From positions 1,257,695 through 1,321,694 of the forward strand of contig NZ_ACZP01000013.1 of NCBI RefSeq assembly GCF_000176175.1: 64,000 bases of DNA, in the 5' to 3' direction. The number at the start of each line of letters is the position of its first letter. The first letter of the stretch is position 1. The notes beneath the pieces were generated by a model, which made no database searches, had not been told where the DNA came from, and worked only from the letters and a program-made list of their open reading frames with translations. Source of the DNA: Vibrio furnissii CIP 102972. GTDB taxonomy: Bacteria > Pseudomonadota > Gammaproteobacteria > Enterobacterales > Vibrionaceae. The position numbers were made by a program, and so were the translations under genes. This document shows, piece after piece, positions 28,112 through 36,727 of this stretch.

Positions 28112-28127
28112 AGTGATAGCAATCACA
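28112..28127 (-). promoter_or_regulatory. CRP-like site upstream of udp
   Basis: AGTGATAGCAATCACA matches the CRP consensus TGTGA-N6-TCACA with one mismatch in the left arm. It lies 84-99 bases before the udp start codon. Binding is inferred. Confidence 0.65.
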
Positions 28128-28238
28128 AGATTTAACGCAATAAATAGTTACATTTCAATAAAAATAGATCTTAATCACATAAAAGCATGATTCTGATGCA
28201 ACTATGCGCAATATCACTACCAACGCTGAATACCGTGA

Positions 28239-28263
28239 CATGGCAAGGCCCACCCTTGCCATG
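28239..28263 (-). terminator. Hairpin downstream of zntA
   Basis: CATGGCAAGG (28239-28248) pairs perfectly with CCTTGCCATG (28254-28263). There is no T tract after it on either strand, so it may protect the zntA 3' end rather than terminate. Confidence 0.4.
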
Positions 28264-28286
28264 AGTCAGTATAGACACAAACATTG

Positions 28287-30581
28287 CTACTTCTTGAACT
28301 TTAACAACCGCAGCGCATTTAATGTCACCAGCGCTGTCGCGCCACTGTCAGCAAGGACCGCCACCCACAATCCCGTCACGCCCAGTAAACTGGTGACTAA
28401 GAAAATGCCCTTTAGTCCCAATGCAATGGTGACGTTTTGACGAATGTTGCTCAAGGTCGCTCGGGAGAGCGCAATCATACTGGCCAGTTCGGTCAACCGG
28501 TTGTGCGTAATCGCTGCGTCTGCGGTTTCCAGCGCGACATCCGTTCCGCCGCCCATCGCAATGCCAATATTCGCTTCTTTCATTGCGGGCGCATCGTTGA
28601 TGCCATCGCCCACCATCGCGACGTGATGCTGCTGCGCCAGTTGGCGCACAAACTCCACTTTGTCTTCCGGCATCAAGCTGGCCTCAAAATCCATATTGAG
28701 CTGGCTGGCGATCGCCGCGGCACTGCGCGGGTTATCCCCGGTCAACATGGTGGTCGTAATGCCCATGCGATGCAGATCCGCGATGGCTTGCTGCGCGTCG
28801 TCTCGCAACGTATCTTGCCAAGCCACCAAGCCAATCACGCGCTCGTCCTCAAACGCAACGACCACGGTTTTTCCCTGCGCTTCGAGCGTGGCAATGGATT
28901 GGGTCACCGAAGCTTCCAGCGTGATATCGACCTTGCTGGGCGCCAACACACGATACTGCTGCTCACCAATACGCCCGCTCACACCGCGGCCAACCAAGGC
29001 TTGTTTATCCTCCGCAGGCGGTAACACAACGCCGCGGTGCTGCGCGGTGTCCACCAGCGACATCGCCAACGGATGACGAGAGCCCTGCTCGATGGCCGCA
29101 GTCACCGTCAACAATCGCGCTTCCGACCAACCGGAAAATGCAACAAGGTCGGTCACCTGTGGTTTGCCTTGGGTCAACGTGCCGGTTTTATCAAACGCCA
29201 CGGTTTGAATACGGCCGAGTTGCTCCAGCGCCGCGCCGCCTTTAATCAGCGCGCCACGACGCGCCCCCGCAGCCAGACCCGATGTAATCGCCGCCGGTGT
29301 GGAAATGACCAGCGCACACGGACACGCAATCAGCAGCATGGCTAAGCCACGATAGACCCACGTTTCCCAAGGCTGGGCAAATAACAGTGGCGGCACCGTG
29401 ACCACCAACAGCGCCACGACCATCATCAGCGGCGTGTACCAACGGCTGAATTGGTCTAAGAAACGCTCCATCGGGGCTTTGCGGGCATCCGCCTCTTCGA
29501 TCAGATGCAGAATGCGGTCAATCGCATTCTCGCCCTGACGGGAGGTAATTTTCAGTTGGATGACTCGGTCAACCACCACGGCACCTGCGACCAACTGATC
29601 GCCTTGATGATGGTCAACTGGCAGAGATTCACCGGTCAGCGCACTTTCATCCAGACTGGCTGCGCGCTCGAGCAGCACGCCATCAGCGGGCAAACGACCA
29701 CCGGGGGCCACTTCCACAATATCGCCCGGGTTCAACGTGCTGACCGGGACTTCCACTCGCTGGCCTGAGACCAAACGAACGGCCGTTTCCGGCACCAGTT
29801 CCATCAACGATTGCACGCCGCTGCGCGCTTTTGAGGCGGCAAAGGCTTCCAAACGTTCACCGATCAAAAACAGCAGCAAGACCATCGCCGCTTCAACGGT
29901 TTCACCCAAGTACAATGCGCCCAATGCGGCCACCGTCATCAGGGTTTCGATGGCAAACGGTGTGCCTGATTTTGCCAATTTCCACGCTTTGCTGGCAATG
30001 GGTATCAAACCAGCCAGACAGCTCACGACGAAAATCCAATGCCCACTTTCTGCAGACCATAAGCTCACCAAGGCACCCACCGCCATCAGGGCGGCCAGCA
30101 CGATGATGCGTAGCGTTTCGGTTTCAAGCAGTGGGTGACGCGGCGAGGTTTGCTCGGCAGTTGATGCCGCTTGATCGCTGTAAATCTTAAAGCCTGTATT
30201 GGTCACGGCCTGCTCGATCGCAGTTGCCGTGGCAGCGCTGTTAAACTGCACCACCAACTTCTCGGTCGCAAACAACACCCGCGCATCAACGATATCGCTC
30301 AATTGATTCACTGCGGTTTCGATTTTACGCGCGCACGATGGGCAATCCATGCCGGCCACGCGCCAGCTCTGTTTGAATGTTGAGGTGCCCTTGGCGGGGT
30401 CGTCTTCGTCAGGGCCATCGGGGCCGCTGCCTGTATCAGACGAGCAACAGCTTCCTTCGGGGGCGCGCACGCCCGCGGGATGAATAGATTGGATTTTTGG
30501 ACTTGCCGCGCAGCAAGACACAGATTGGATCGCTGGCGCTGCTGATTTTTCTGAGCGACAACCTTCATGTTTGGTACACAT
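28287..30581 (-). CDS. zntA: Zn(II)/Cd(II)/Pb(II)-exporting P-type ATPase ZntA
   Basis: A 764-residue heavy-metal pump. An N-terminal extension carries extra cysteines (C2, C8, C23, C24, C45, C46) ahead of the heavy-metal-associated domain with GMDCPSCA (C80, C83). Membrane segments include the metal-binding CPC in LLIACPCALVIS. The phosphorylation site is DKTGTLTQGK and the hinge is VGDGINDAPAMK. AAAGGAGA precedes the ATG. The promoter has the 20-base spacer and palindrome of ZntR-type promoters (separate entry). No zntR gene is in the window. Confidence 0.95.
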   Translation of the reverse strand: MCTKHEGCRSEKSAAPAIQSVSCCAASPKIQSIHPAGVRAPEGSCCSSDTGSGPDGPDEDDPAKGTSTFKQSWRVAGMDCPSCARKIETAVNQLSDIVDARVLFATEKLVVQFNSAATATAIEQAVTNTGFKIYSDQAASTAEQTSPRHPLLETETLRIIVLAALMAVGALVSLWSAESGHWIFVVSCLAGLIPIASKAWKLAKSGTPFAIETLMTVAALGALYLGETVEAAMVLLLFLIGERLEAFAASKARSGVQSLMELVPETAVRLVSGQRVEVPVSTLNPGDIVEVAPGGRLPADGVLLERAASLDESALTGESLPVDHHQGDQLVAGAVVVDRVIQLKITSRQGENAIDRILHLIEEADARKAPMERFLDQFSRWYTPLMMVVALLVVTVPPLLFAQPWETWVYRGLAMLLIACPCALVISTPAAITSGLAAGARRGALIKGGAALEQLGRIQTVAFDKTGTLTQGKPQVTDLVAFSGWSEARLLTVTAAIEQGSRHPLAMSLVDTAQHRGVVLPPAEDKQALVGRGVSGRIGEQQYRVLAPSKVDITLEASVTQSIATLEAQGKTVVVAFEDERVIGLVAWQDTLRDDAQQAIADLHRMGITTTMLTGDNPRSAAAIASQLNMDFEASLMPEDKVEFVRQLAQQHHVAMVGDGINDAPAMKEANIGIAMGGGTDVALETADAAITHNRLTELASMIALSRATLSNIRQNVTIALGLKGIFLVTSLLGVTGLWVAVLADSGATALVTLNALRLLKFKK

Positions 30582-30611
30582 AACCGATCTCCTTTTATCA
30601 GGCTTGGCTCA

Positions 30612-30643
30612 ATGCTACACCTTGGAGTCTACTCCAAGGTCAA
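30612..30643 (-). promoter_or_regulatory. ZntR-type promoter of zntA
   Basis: Minus strand: -35 TTGACC (30643-30638), a spacer of 20 bases, and -10 TAGCAT (30617-30612). The spacer region holds a perfect inverted repeat with arms ACCTTGGAGT and ACTCCAAGGT (30619-30640). An overlong spacer with a palindrome is the hallmark of MerR-family activation, and the layout closely follows the E. coli zntA promoter as I recall it. Confidence 0.88.
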
Positions 30644-30690
30644 GCGTTATTTCGCATTCTCGCGCTCGGACGCTGAAACAACCGCAGAAA

Positions 30691-30716
30691 CAACAAAAGG
30701 CACCGCAGTGCCCTTT
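30691..30716 (-). terminator. Terminator of the CBS-domain gene
   Basis: A stem GGGCAC/GTGCC with flanking AAA/TTT (one bulged base) is followed on the minus strand by TTTTGTTGTTT, downstream of the CBS gene. Confidence 0.6.
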
Positions 30717-30737
30717 GTCCCACATTGTCGCCGTCGC

Positions 30738-31154
30738 TTAAACCGGATGCTGAAAACACGCGGAGAGGTATTTCCCAATCGCCTGAAGCACGTCACGTCG
30801 CGTAATGATGCCCACCAGCTTGCCTTCATCCACCACGGGGTACACCTTCGGTTTGCCCACTTTCATCATTTCGGCCAACTCGATGATCGACATTTCCGGC
30901 GAGACCGACAGCACCTCTTGATGCATGCAATCGCTGACAATATGAGTGTCCTGACAGTGGTAACTCACTTTGATCAGCTTTTCCAACAAGTCCTGTTCAG
31001 ACAAAAAGCCAATCACGCGTTCTTGATCATCAATCACCGGGCCGCCCAAGTGGTTAGAATTCATCACCCGTTCCAACGCTGCCGACATCGACATATCGGG
31101 TTTGAAGGTCACGGCTTTCACGGTCATGTAGTCTCTTACTTTCAACGAATCCAT
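30738..31154 (-). CDS. CBS-domain protein
   Basis: A 138-residue protein made of two CBS domains (about 1-60, VRDYMTVKAVTFKPDMSMSA; about 75-130, VSDCMHQEVLSVSPEMS), each ending in the usual (I/V)xxRD-like segment (GIITRRDVLQAI). Such stand-alone CBS pairs bind adenosine nucleotides and act as sensors. No fused output domain is present, so its partner is unknown. It is transcribed toward zntA but has its own terminator. Confidence 0.88.
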   Translation of the reverse strand: MDSLKVRDYMTVKAVTFKPDMSMSAALERVMNSNHLGGPVIDDQERVIGFLSEQDLLEKLIKVSYHCQDTHIVSDCMHQEVLSVSPEMSIIELAEMMKVGKPKVYPVVDEGKLVGIITRRDVLQAIGKYLSACFQHPV

Positions 31155-31192
31155 CGCGCATCTCCTTAATCGCTCGCAAACTCATGTTGCGT

Positions 31193-31231
31193 ATTTAGTA
31201 AGTGTTGACTAATTTCTTGATTTTACTAAAT
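31193..31231. repeat. Inverted repeat upstream of the CBS-domain gene
   Basis: ATTTAGTAA (31193-31201) and TTACTAAAT (31223-31231) are perfect inverted copies 21 bases apart in the divergent promoter region of the CBS and GGDEF genes. Spacing of centres is about 30 bp, close to three helical turns, so two protein dimers or a loop are possible. Confidence 0.3.
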
Positions 31232-31418
31232 GGAAAACCCCAATTTTGTTGATAGTTTTTTTCGATGAATCCCCGTCCCTTGCACACCACTCGCCTCACG
31301 TTTTAACGTCAACACGATAAAATCCGTCTTATTTTTTGTTCCTGCGTGACGAAGCAAGCTTTTCCCTGCGTTTTCATCTATATGTTAATTATTGACTCAA
31401 CCATCAATAGAGCCAGCT

Positions 31419-32375
31419 ATGGTGAATTCTGTCTTCTACTCAGTGATTACGGCCAACCCGGATCTACTGCATGTGGTGTTTGAAGCCTTGCCCGAGCCCA
31501 CATTTTTGATAAACCATGACGGCGTGTATGTCGAAGCATGGGGCGGTACCGACACCCAACGTCACCATGACCCCACCAGCATTATCGGCATGAATCAGCA
31601 CCAAGTGCTCCCACCGGATAAAGCCGCTTGGTTTACACAAGTGATCGCACACGCCATTCACAGCGGTGAAGCGACCGAGCTGGAATACGATTTAGATCCC
31701 AAACAGATGCCGTGCTTTGAAGGGTTAGAAGGCCCGACAGACGTGCAGTTTTTTACCGCACTTGTGGTGCCGTTGCCAAACACCGAATACGTGCTTTGGA
31801 TTGTTCGCAACATCACGGAATACAAGCGAACGGTCGATAAGCTGGCGCGTCACCAACTGGAGTTGGAACACCTGACGCACATCGACCATTTAACGCAGGT
31901 GTACAACCGTTACGCCATGGATTCGCTGTTACCACAGGCGCTCGATGTCGCCAAGCTCGAACAGGTGTCCAGCGCGCTGTTTATGATTGATATTGACTGT
32001 TTTAAGGAGTTCAACGATCGCTACGGACACCTGCAAGGCGATGAAGCCCTCAAGCAAGTGAGCCAAGCGTTGAATCATTGGAAGCGAAAAGGCGATCTCT
32101 GTTTTCGCTATGGCGGAGACGAATTTTTGTTGTTTATTCCTGACATCAGCATCGAACAGTGCGAACACAAAGCACGTCAACTGTTGCAAGACATTCAAGC
32201 CTTGCATATTCCCCACCACGCCTCGCGAGTCGGTGACGTGCTGTCGGTGACCATCGGCATTCAGCACTGCCTGCGGCTCGAACCCAACATGACGGCTGAA
32301 AAGCTGGTCGCGATTGCCGACAAAGCACTGTTTCATGCCAAACACCAGCAGCGCGGCACACTGCACATTTACTGA
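31419..32375 (+). CDS. Diguanylate cyclase with PAS domain
   Basis: A 318-residue protein. The N-terminal part (about 10-135) looks like a PAS domain (PEPTFLINHDGVYVEAWGG ... YVLWIVRNITEYKR). A GGDEF domain follows (HIDHLTQVYNRYAMD ... FRYGGDEFLLF), and the intact YGGDEF signature indicates active cyclic-di-GMP synthesis. No membrane segment is present. The ATG at 31419 is taken; a TTG at 31392 in frame is possible. It is convergent with moaE. Confidence 0.9.
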   Translation: MVNSVFYSVITANPDLLHVVFEALPEPTFLINHDGVYVEAWGGTDTQRHHDPTSIIGMNQHQVLPPDKAAWFTQVIAHAIHSGEATELEYDLDPKQMPCFEGLEGPTDVQFFTALVVPLPNTEYVLWIVRNITEYKRTVDKLARHQLELEHLTHIDHLTQVYNRYAMDSLLPQALDVAKLEQVSSALFMIDIDCFKEFNDRYGHLQGDEALKQVSQALNHWKRKGDLCFRYGGDEFLLFIPDISIEQCEHKARQLLQDIQALHIPHHASRVGDVLSVTIGIQHCLRLEPNMTAEKLVAIADKALFHAKHQQRGTLHIY

Positions 32376-32386
32376 CGCAGGCAGAA

Positions 32387-32419
32387 TCAAAAAAGCAGAG
32401 CCATTCGACTCTGCTTTTG
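32387..32419. terminator. Bidirectional terminator between GGDEF gene and moaE
   Basis: AAAAGCAGAG (32391-32400) pairs perfectly with CTCTGCTTTT (32409-32418) around an eight-base loop, with A-rich sequence on the left side giving T-rich RNA on the minus strand. Confidence 0.82.
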
Positions 32420-32433
32420 GGTTCATCAGTGGC

Positions 32434-32889
32434 TTATTGCTGCCAACGTTCTGCTGCTTTGGCGTCCGACTCACGGGAATCGACCCAACGCGTGGCTTCG
32501 GTCGTGCGTTCTTTCTTCCAGAACGGCGCTTTGGTTTTGAGGTAATCCATCACAAACTCGCACGCTTCAAACGAAGCACTGCGATGCGCACTGCTCACGC
32601 CCACAAACACAATTTGATCGCCAATGTCCATGTCACCAACACGGTGAATAACACGCACATTCTGCAATGGCCAGCGGCGCGCCGCTTCATCACAAATCTC
32701 AAGCAAGGCTTTTTCGGTCATGCCCGGGTAGTGCTCCAAATGCAATCCCGCCACATTGTCGCCAAGGTTCATGTCGCGCACTTTTCCGACAAAGGTCACC
32801 ACTGCACCGGCTTGTGTACCCGCAGAAAGTTGCGCGTACTCATCGGCAACGGAAAAATCCTGTGTTTGAACAGAAACTCGATTGTCCAT
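32434..32889 (-). CDS. moaE: Molybdopterin synthase catalytic subunit MoaE
   Basis: Large subunit of molybdopterin synthase, 151 residues. It inserts sulfur from MoaD into cyclic pyranopterin monophosphate. Family blocks seen are GAVVTFVGKVRD, LEHYPGMTEKAL, VIHRVGDMDIGD and APFWKKE, the last with the catalytic lysines. It is the last gene of moaABCDE and begins one base after moaD ends, with its ribosome-binding site overlapping the moaD stop. Confidence 0.96.
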   Translation of the reverse strand: MDNRVSVQTQDFSVADEYAQLSAGTQAGAVVTFVGKVRDMNLGDNVAGLHLEHYPGMTEKALLEICDEAARRWPLQNVRVIHRVGDMDIGDQIVFVGVSSAHRSASFEACEFVMDYLKTKAPFWKKERTTEATRWVDSRESDAKAAERWQQ

Positions 32890-32890
32890 A

Positions 32891-33136
32891 TTAACCTCCG
32901 GTCACAGGGGGGAAGAACGCCACTTCATCGCCATCATTCAGCGCGAAGTCCATCGGCACGATCGCCTGATTCACGGCCGCCAACAGCTTGCCGGGTTCCA
33001 GTGCCAGCGACCACTTCCCTGGCTGCGCAGCCAAATGCGCACGCAAGGCTTCAACGGTGGCAAATGACGCGTCCAACGTCAGCGCGTCGCAGCCGACCAA
33101 CTCGCGGGTTTGCGCGAAAAACAGTACTTTGATCAT
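32891..33136 (-). CDS. moaD: Molybdopterin synthase sulfur carrier MoaD
   Basis: An 81-residue ubiquitin-like protein that ends in the conserved Gly-Gly (PPVTGG), which is adenylated and thiocarboxylated. Its ATG overlaps the moaC stop (ATGA-type), so translation is coupled to moaC. Confidence 0.96.
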   Translation of the reverse strand: MIKVLFFAQTRELVGCDALTLDASFATVEALRAHLAAQPGKWSLALEPGKLLAAVNQAIVPMDFALNDGDEVAFFPPVTGG

Positions 33137-33612
33137 GCATCCACCTTAAAGTGACCCGATTTGCCGCCGGTTTTTTCCAACAGACGAACCTGTTCAATCA
33201 CCATGTCTTTTTGCACGGCTTTACACATGTCGTAAATGGTCAATGCAGCAACGGAAGCAGCGGTCAGCGCCTCCATTTCCACGCCGGTTTTTCCCGCCAA
33301 TTTGCACACAGATTCAATACGCACGCGGTTTTCCGCTTCAATTGCTTCCAATTGCACTTCGACTTTTGACAGCAGCAGTGGATGGCACAGTGGAATCAAC
33401 TCCCAAGTGCGTTTCGCCGCTTGAATCCCCGCGATACGAGCCGTCGCAAAGACGTCCCCTTTGTGATGTTGTCCCGAGAGGATCAGTTGCAACGTTTCCG
33501 GTGCCATCTGCACAAAAGCTTCAGCACGCGCTTCACGAACGGTGTCGCTTTTCGCGGAAACATCCACCATGTTCGCTTCACCGGACGCGTTGATGTGGGT
33601 CAGTTGACTCAT
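33133..33612 (-). CDS. moaC: Cyclic pyranopterin monophosphate synthase MoaC
   Basis: A 159-residue enzyme acting after MoaA in molybdenum cofactor synthesis. The family blocks [29 protein letters not shown] and [20 protein letters not shown] with the catalytic KxxxK segment are present. It follows moaB by nine bases in the minus-strand operon. Confidence 0.97.
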   Translation of the reverse strand: MSQLTHINASGEANMVDVSAKSDTVREARAEAFVQMAPETLQLILSGQHHKGDVFATARIAGIQAAKRTWELIPLCHPLLLSKVEVQLEAIEAENRVRIESVCKLAGKTGVEMEALTAASVAALTIYDMCKAVQKDMVIEQVRLLEKTGGKSGHFKVDA

Positions 33613-33621
33613 GACGCCCCC

Positions 33622-34134
33622 TTACACCGACAGGTGCGGCATAAAGTTACATGGGCGATGGCTGGCATCCATTTGTTGGCGAATGATCTTCGTCCAACCA
33701 GTGCGACACGCGCCGGTTGAACCCGGCATCGCGAAAATCACTGTGTGGTTGGCAAAACCGGCAACTGCGCGAGACTGAATGGTCGAGGTGCCAATTTCTT
33801 CATAAGACACCATGCGGAACAACTCGCCAAAGCCTTCCACTTCTTTATCAAACAGCGGTTTCAGCGCTTCTGGCGTGCTGTCACGTGATGTAAAGCCAGT
33901 ACCGCCTGTGATCATAATCGCTTGCACGTTTTCATCGGCGATCCACTGAGACACCACCGCGCGAATTTTGTACATGTCATCGATCACGATTTGTTTGTCG
34001 ATCAAGCGATGACCGGCTTCCTGAAGTTGTTCGGCGAGGTAACGACCAGATGTGTCGTTCTCTTCTGTGCGCGTGTCAGATACCGTCAGAACGGCAATAT
34101 TAGCAGGCTGAAATTTGCTTTCTGCGTGACCCAT
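33622..34134 (-). CDS. moaB: Molybdenum cofactor biosynthesis protein MoaB
   Basis: A 170-residue protein of the MoaB/MogA molybdopterin adenylyltransferase fold with IAVLTVSDTR, GGTGFTSRDSTPEAL and FAMPGSTGACRTGW. The ATG at 34134 gives the family start; a longer frame reaches 34215 but its first 27 residues do not resemble MoaB. It lies 70 bases downstream of moaA. Confidence 0.93.
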   Translation of the reverse strand: MGHAESKFQPANIAVLTVSDTRTEENDTSGRYLAEQLQEAGHRLIDKQIVIDDMYKIRAVVSQWIADENVQAIMITGGTGFTSRDSTPEALKPLFDKEVEGFGELFRMVSYEEIGTSTIQSRAVAGFANHTVIFAMPGSTGACRTGWTKIIRQQMDASHRPCNFMPHLSV

Positions 34135-34204
34135 GAGTCCACCTTTATCAATAATCGTTGAATGTGCTGTCGGCCAGGCCCGTAAGCCCAGCAGAAAAAG
34201 AGAG

Positions 34205-35194
34205 TTAACCGCCAATTGACGCCAAATGCGGCGTCATTCCGGTATTGCCATCATGCAGGAAGTGGCTGACCGATTTGGTTTGCAGTTGGGCTTGAATGCG
34301 CTCAATCAAGGCTTGGTTTTGTCCGTCCTCTTGCATGAGATCGCGCAGCTCAACACCGTGCTCGCCAAACAGACACAGGTGCAGCTTACCAAGCGCAGAG
34401 ATGCGCAGGCGATTACAACTGGTACAGAAGTTTTTCTCGTACGGCATGATGAGGCCAATTTCACCTTGGTAATCGGCATGTACAAACACTTGCGCCGGAC
34501 CATCGTTGTTGGCGCGCGCTTTGAGGATCCACCCATCAGCAATCAGTTGATTGCGAATCGCCGTGCCTGACACGTGATGGCGGTTGAACAGATCGTCCAT
34601 TTCGCCGGTCTGCATTAATTCGATAAAACGCAGTTGAATCGGACGATGTTTAATCCAGTTGAGAAATTGAGGCAGTTCCAACGCGTTCAGGTCCTTCATC
34701 AACACCACGTTGACTTTGACCTGCTCATAGCCGACTTCAAATGCACGGTCGATGCCTTGCATCACCTGATGAAAACGGTTTTCGCCGGTAATTTGGTGAA
34801 ACATGCGCGGGTCTAAGCTGTCGACACTGACATTGATATGGGTTAAGCCCGCCGCTTGCCACTCTTCAACACTTTTCGCCATGCGATAACCGTTGGTGGT
34901 CGTCGCCACTTTTTGAATGCCCGGGGTCGATGCCACCGTATGAATAATGTCAGTAAAGTCTTTGCGTAGAGAGGGCTCACCGCCCGTAATGCGCACTTTG
35001 GAGGTCCCGCACGTGGCAAACGCATTCACAACACGTTTGATCTCCGGCAGGGTTAAAAAAGAGGAATTCTTATTCCCCGACGGGTGATACCCATCAGGTA
35101 AGCAATAAGTGCATTTAAAGTTACAGACATCTGTAACCGATAAGCGTAAGTAGTAGAACTTACGCTGAAAACTATCTTCAAATTGTTGCGCCAC
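34205..35194 (-). CDS. moaA: GTP 3',8-cyclase MoaA
   Basis: Radical-SAM enzyme that starts molybdenum cofactor synthesis, 329 residues. The N-terminal cluster motif is C24-x3-C28-x2-C31 (VCNFKCTYC), and the C-terminal cluster lies in [11 protein letters not shown]. The protein ends in Gly-Gly (IGG). The GTG at 35194 is chosen because AAGGTG precedes it and the start AQQFEDSF matches other Vibrio MoaA. The 5' leader contains a Moco-type riboswitch. Confidence 0.95.
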   Translation of the reverse strand: MAQQFEDSFQRKFYYLRLSVTDVCNFKCTYCLPDGYHPSGNKNSSFLTLPEIKRVVNAFATCGTSKVRITGGEPSLRKDFTDIIHTVASTPGIQKVATTTNGYRMAKSVEEWQAAGLTHINVSVDSLDPRMFHQITGENRFHQVMQGIDRAFEVGYEQVKVNVVLMKDLNALELPQFLNWIKHRPIQLRFIELMQTGEMDDLFNRHHVSGTAIRNQLIADGWILKARANNDGPAQVFVHADYQGEIGLIMPYEKNFCTSCNRLRISALGKLHLCLFGEHGVELRDLMQEDGQNQALIERIQAQLQTKSVSHFLHDGNTGMTPHLASIGG

Positions 35195-35207
35195 GTCACA
35201 CCTTTCC

Positions 35208-35320
35208 AAACACGGGAGGCATAACCATTTCCAACTATGCCCTTGTGGCTCGAGACCACTGGCTTATTCACCATATCCTACCGCAGGACTTAGCTGAATA
35301 AGCTCGGAGTAATGGCAACT
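35208..35320 (-). promoter_or_regulatory. Moco-type riboswitch in the moaA leader
   Basis: The 100-odd bases before moaA fold into several stems. Most telling is GGGCATA paired with TATGCC around a TTGGAAATGG loop, bounded by CCACAAGG and CTCCCGTG (about 35214-35250). This is the GAAA-capped helix of the Moco RNA motif found upstream of moaA in enterobacteria. Other paired blocks (GTCCTGC/GGTAGGA; GCTTATTCA/TGAATAAGC) complete it. In known cases cofactor binding lowers translation of moaA. Confidence 0.72.
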
Positions 35321-35503
35321 AATGCGCCCACGTTATGGGTTACTCATTAGCAGCTGCTTGGTAAAATACTTAAAAAGAGTGCGGGATTCCAGTGTAAACG
35401 CGAAAAAAACTTGCGTGTTACTCAAATTACCCCGAAATCATTATGAGATATAAATCGTATCCTCTAAATTGTAGCGGATTGTAAAAATATAAGAAGAAGA
35501 GAG

Positions 35504-36394
35504 ATGACTCTGTATCAAAACAAAAAAGTGGTCGCAATTGGCGGTGGCCACGGTTTAGGACGCATGTTGGCTGCGTTAAAAGTGTTTGGGGCCAATGCCA
35601 CAGGCATCGTCACCACCACCGACAACGGCGGATCCACCGGGCGCATTCGTCATTGCCAAGGCGGTATTGCGTGGGGCGACACCCGTAACTGCATTAATCA
35701 GCTCATCACCGAACCGTCGATCAGTTCGATGATGTTCGAATATCGCTTCAAAGGCGCCGGCGAGCTGGATGGCCATAATCTGGGCAACTTGATGCTCACG
35801 GCGTTGGATCATCTGTCCGTTCGCCCGCTGGAAGCGATCAATTTGATCCGCAGCATGCTGAAAGTGGATGTGAATATCGTCCCGATGTCCGAGCACCCGT
35901 CTGATCTCAAAGCGCTGTCGATGGATGGCAAATGGGTGACCGGCGAAACCAGCGTGGATGAAATGCAGCAGGATTTACGTCGTCTGGATCTTGAACCTGA
36001 AGTTCCGGCCACACGTGAAGGGGTCGTCGCGCTGTCTGAAGCTGATGCGATCATTCTGGGCCCTGGTAGTTTTCTCACCAGTATTATGCCGCCGCTGCTG
36101 CTCCCTGAACTCGGTCAGGCCATCGAAAACAATCGCCACGCGAAACTAATTTTCGTGGAAAACTTATCGCCCGAATATGGCCCCGCAGGTCGCATGACGC
36201 TGCGCCAAAAGCTCGAGTGGTGCGAGCGCGCCTGTCATGGTCGAAAAATTGATGTGGTTCTGGGGGATGAAGCGCATGCGGATTTAGACAGTGACTGGAA
36301 TTGCGTCACCCGTGATTTAGCATCACCCAACCGCGACTGGCGTCACGACCGGGTGAAATTGCGTAAAGCCATTGAAGAGCAGTTAAGCAATTAA
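35504..36394 (+). CDS. YvcK/CofD-family protein (YbhK-like)
   Basis: A 296-residue protein of the CofD-like fold. The N-terminal AIGGGHGLGRMLAALK, TTDNGGSTGRIR and DTRNCINQL blocks mark the YvcK group, which binds UDP-sugars and affects cell-wall and carbon metabolism in Gram-positives. The E. coli homologue ybhK also lies beside moaA. Its role in Vibrio is not known. It is divergent from moaA, sharing the 300-base gap that holds the riboswitch, and its 3' end overlaps luxU by 12 bases on the opposite strand. Confidence 0.9.
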   Translation: MTLYQNKKVVAIGGGHGLGRMLAALKVFGANATGIVTTTDNGGSTGRIRHCQGGIAWGDTRNCINQLITEPSISSMMFEYRFKGAGELDGHNLGNLMLTALDHLSVRPLEAINLIRSMLKVDVNIVPMSEHPSDLKALSMDGKWVTGETSVDEMQQDLRRLDLEPEVPATREGVVALSEADAIILGPGSFLTSIMPPLLLPELGQAIENNRHAKLIFVENLSPEYGPAGRMTLRQKLEWCERACHGRKIDVVLGDEAHADLDSDWNCVTRDLASPNRDWRHDRVKLRKAIEEQLSN

Positions 36395-36721
36395 CTGCGC
36401 ATAGCTCTGACGTGTATGCTGGATAAGGTCAATCATCATGGCCGTATCCAGCGTTGCATCAATGGTACTTCCCAGCTTCGCGCGACTGTCAATGTCAATC
36501 GCTTTCGCACACAATTGATCCGCACCAAAACTGGCGGCACTGCTTTTCAGGGCGTGGCTAATTTCTTTGAGGTATTCCAGCTTATCGCCAAAGGTGACAT
36601 CACTGAGATTGTTGCGATAAGTATCGAGTTCACCTAAGAAAATCTCCACCAATACCGGGACGTTTTCTTCACCAATTTCTTGGGCCAGATTATCAATTTT
36701 GCTGAGATTCATCAGTTCCAT
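36383..36721 (-). CDS. luxU: Quorum-sensing phosphorelay protein LuxU
   Basis: Histidine phosphotransfer protein of 112 residues that passes phosphate between hybrid sensor kinases and LuxO. The HPt site is H56 in LKEISHALKSSAASFGADQL. It is six bases downstream of luxO, in the luxO-luxU operon typical of Vibrio. Sensor kinases are not in the window. Confidence 0.95.
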   Translation of the reverse strand: MELMNLSKIDNLAQEIGEENVPVLVEIFLGELDTYRNNLSDVTFGDKLEYLKEISHALKSSAASFGADQLCAKAIDIDSRAKLGSTIDATLDTAMMIDLIQHTRQSYAQLIA

Positions 36722-36727
36722 GTGCGC

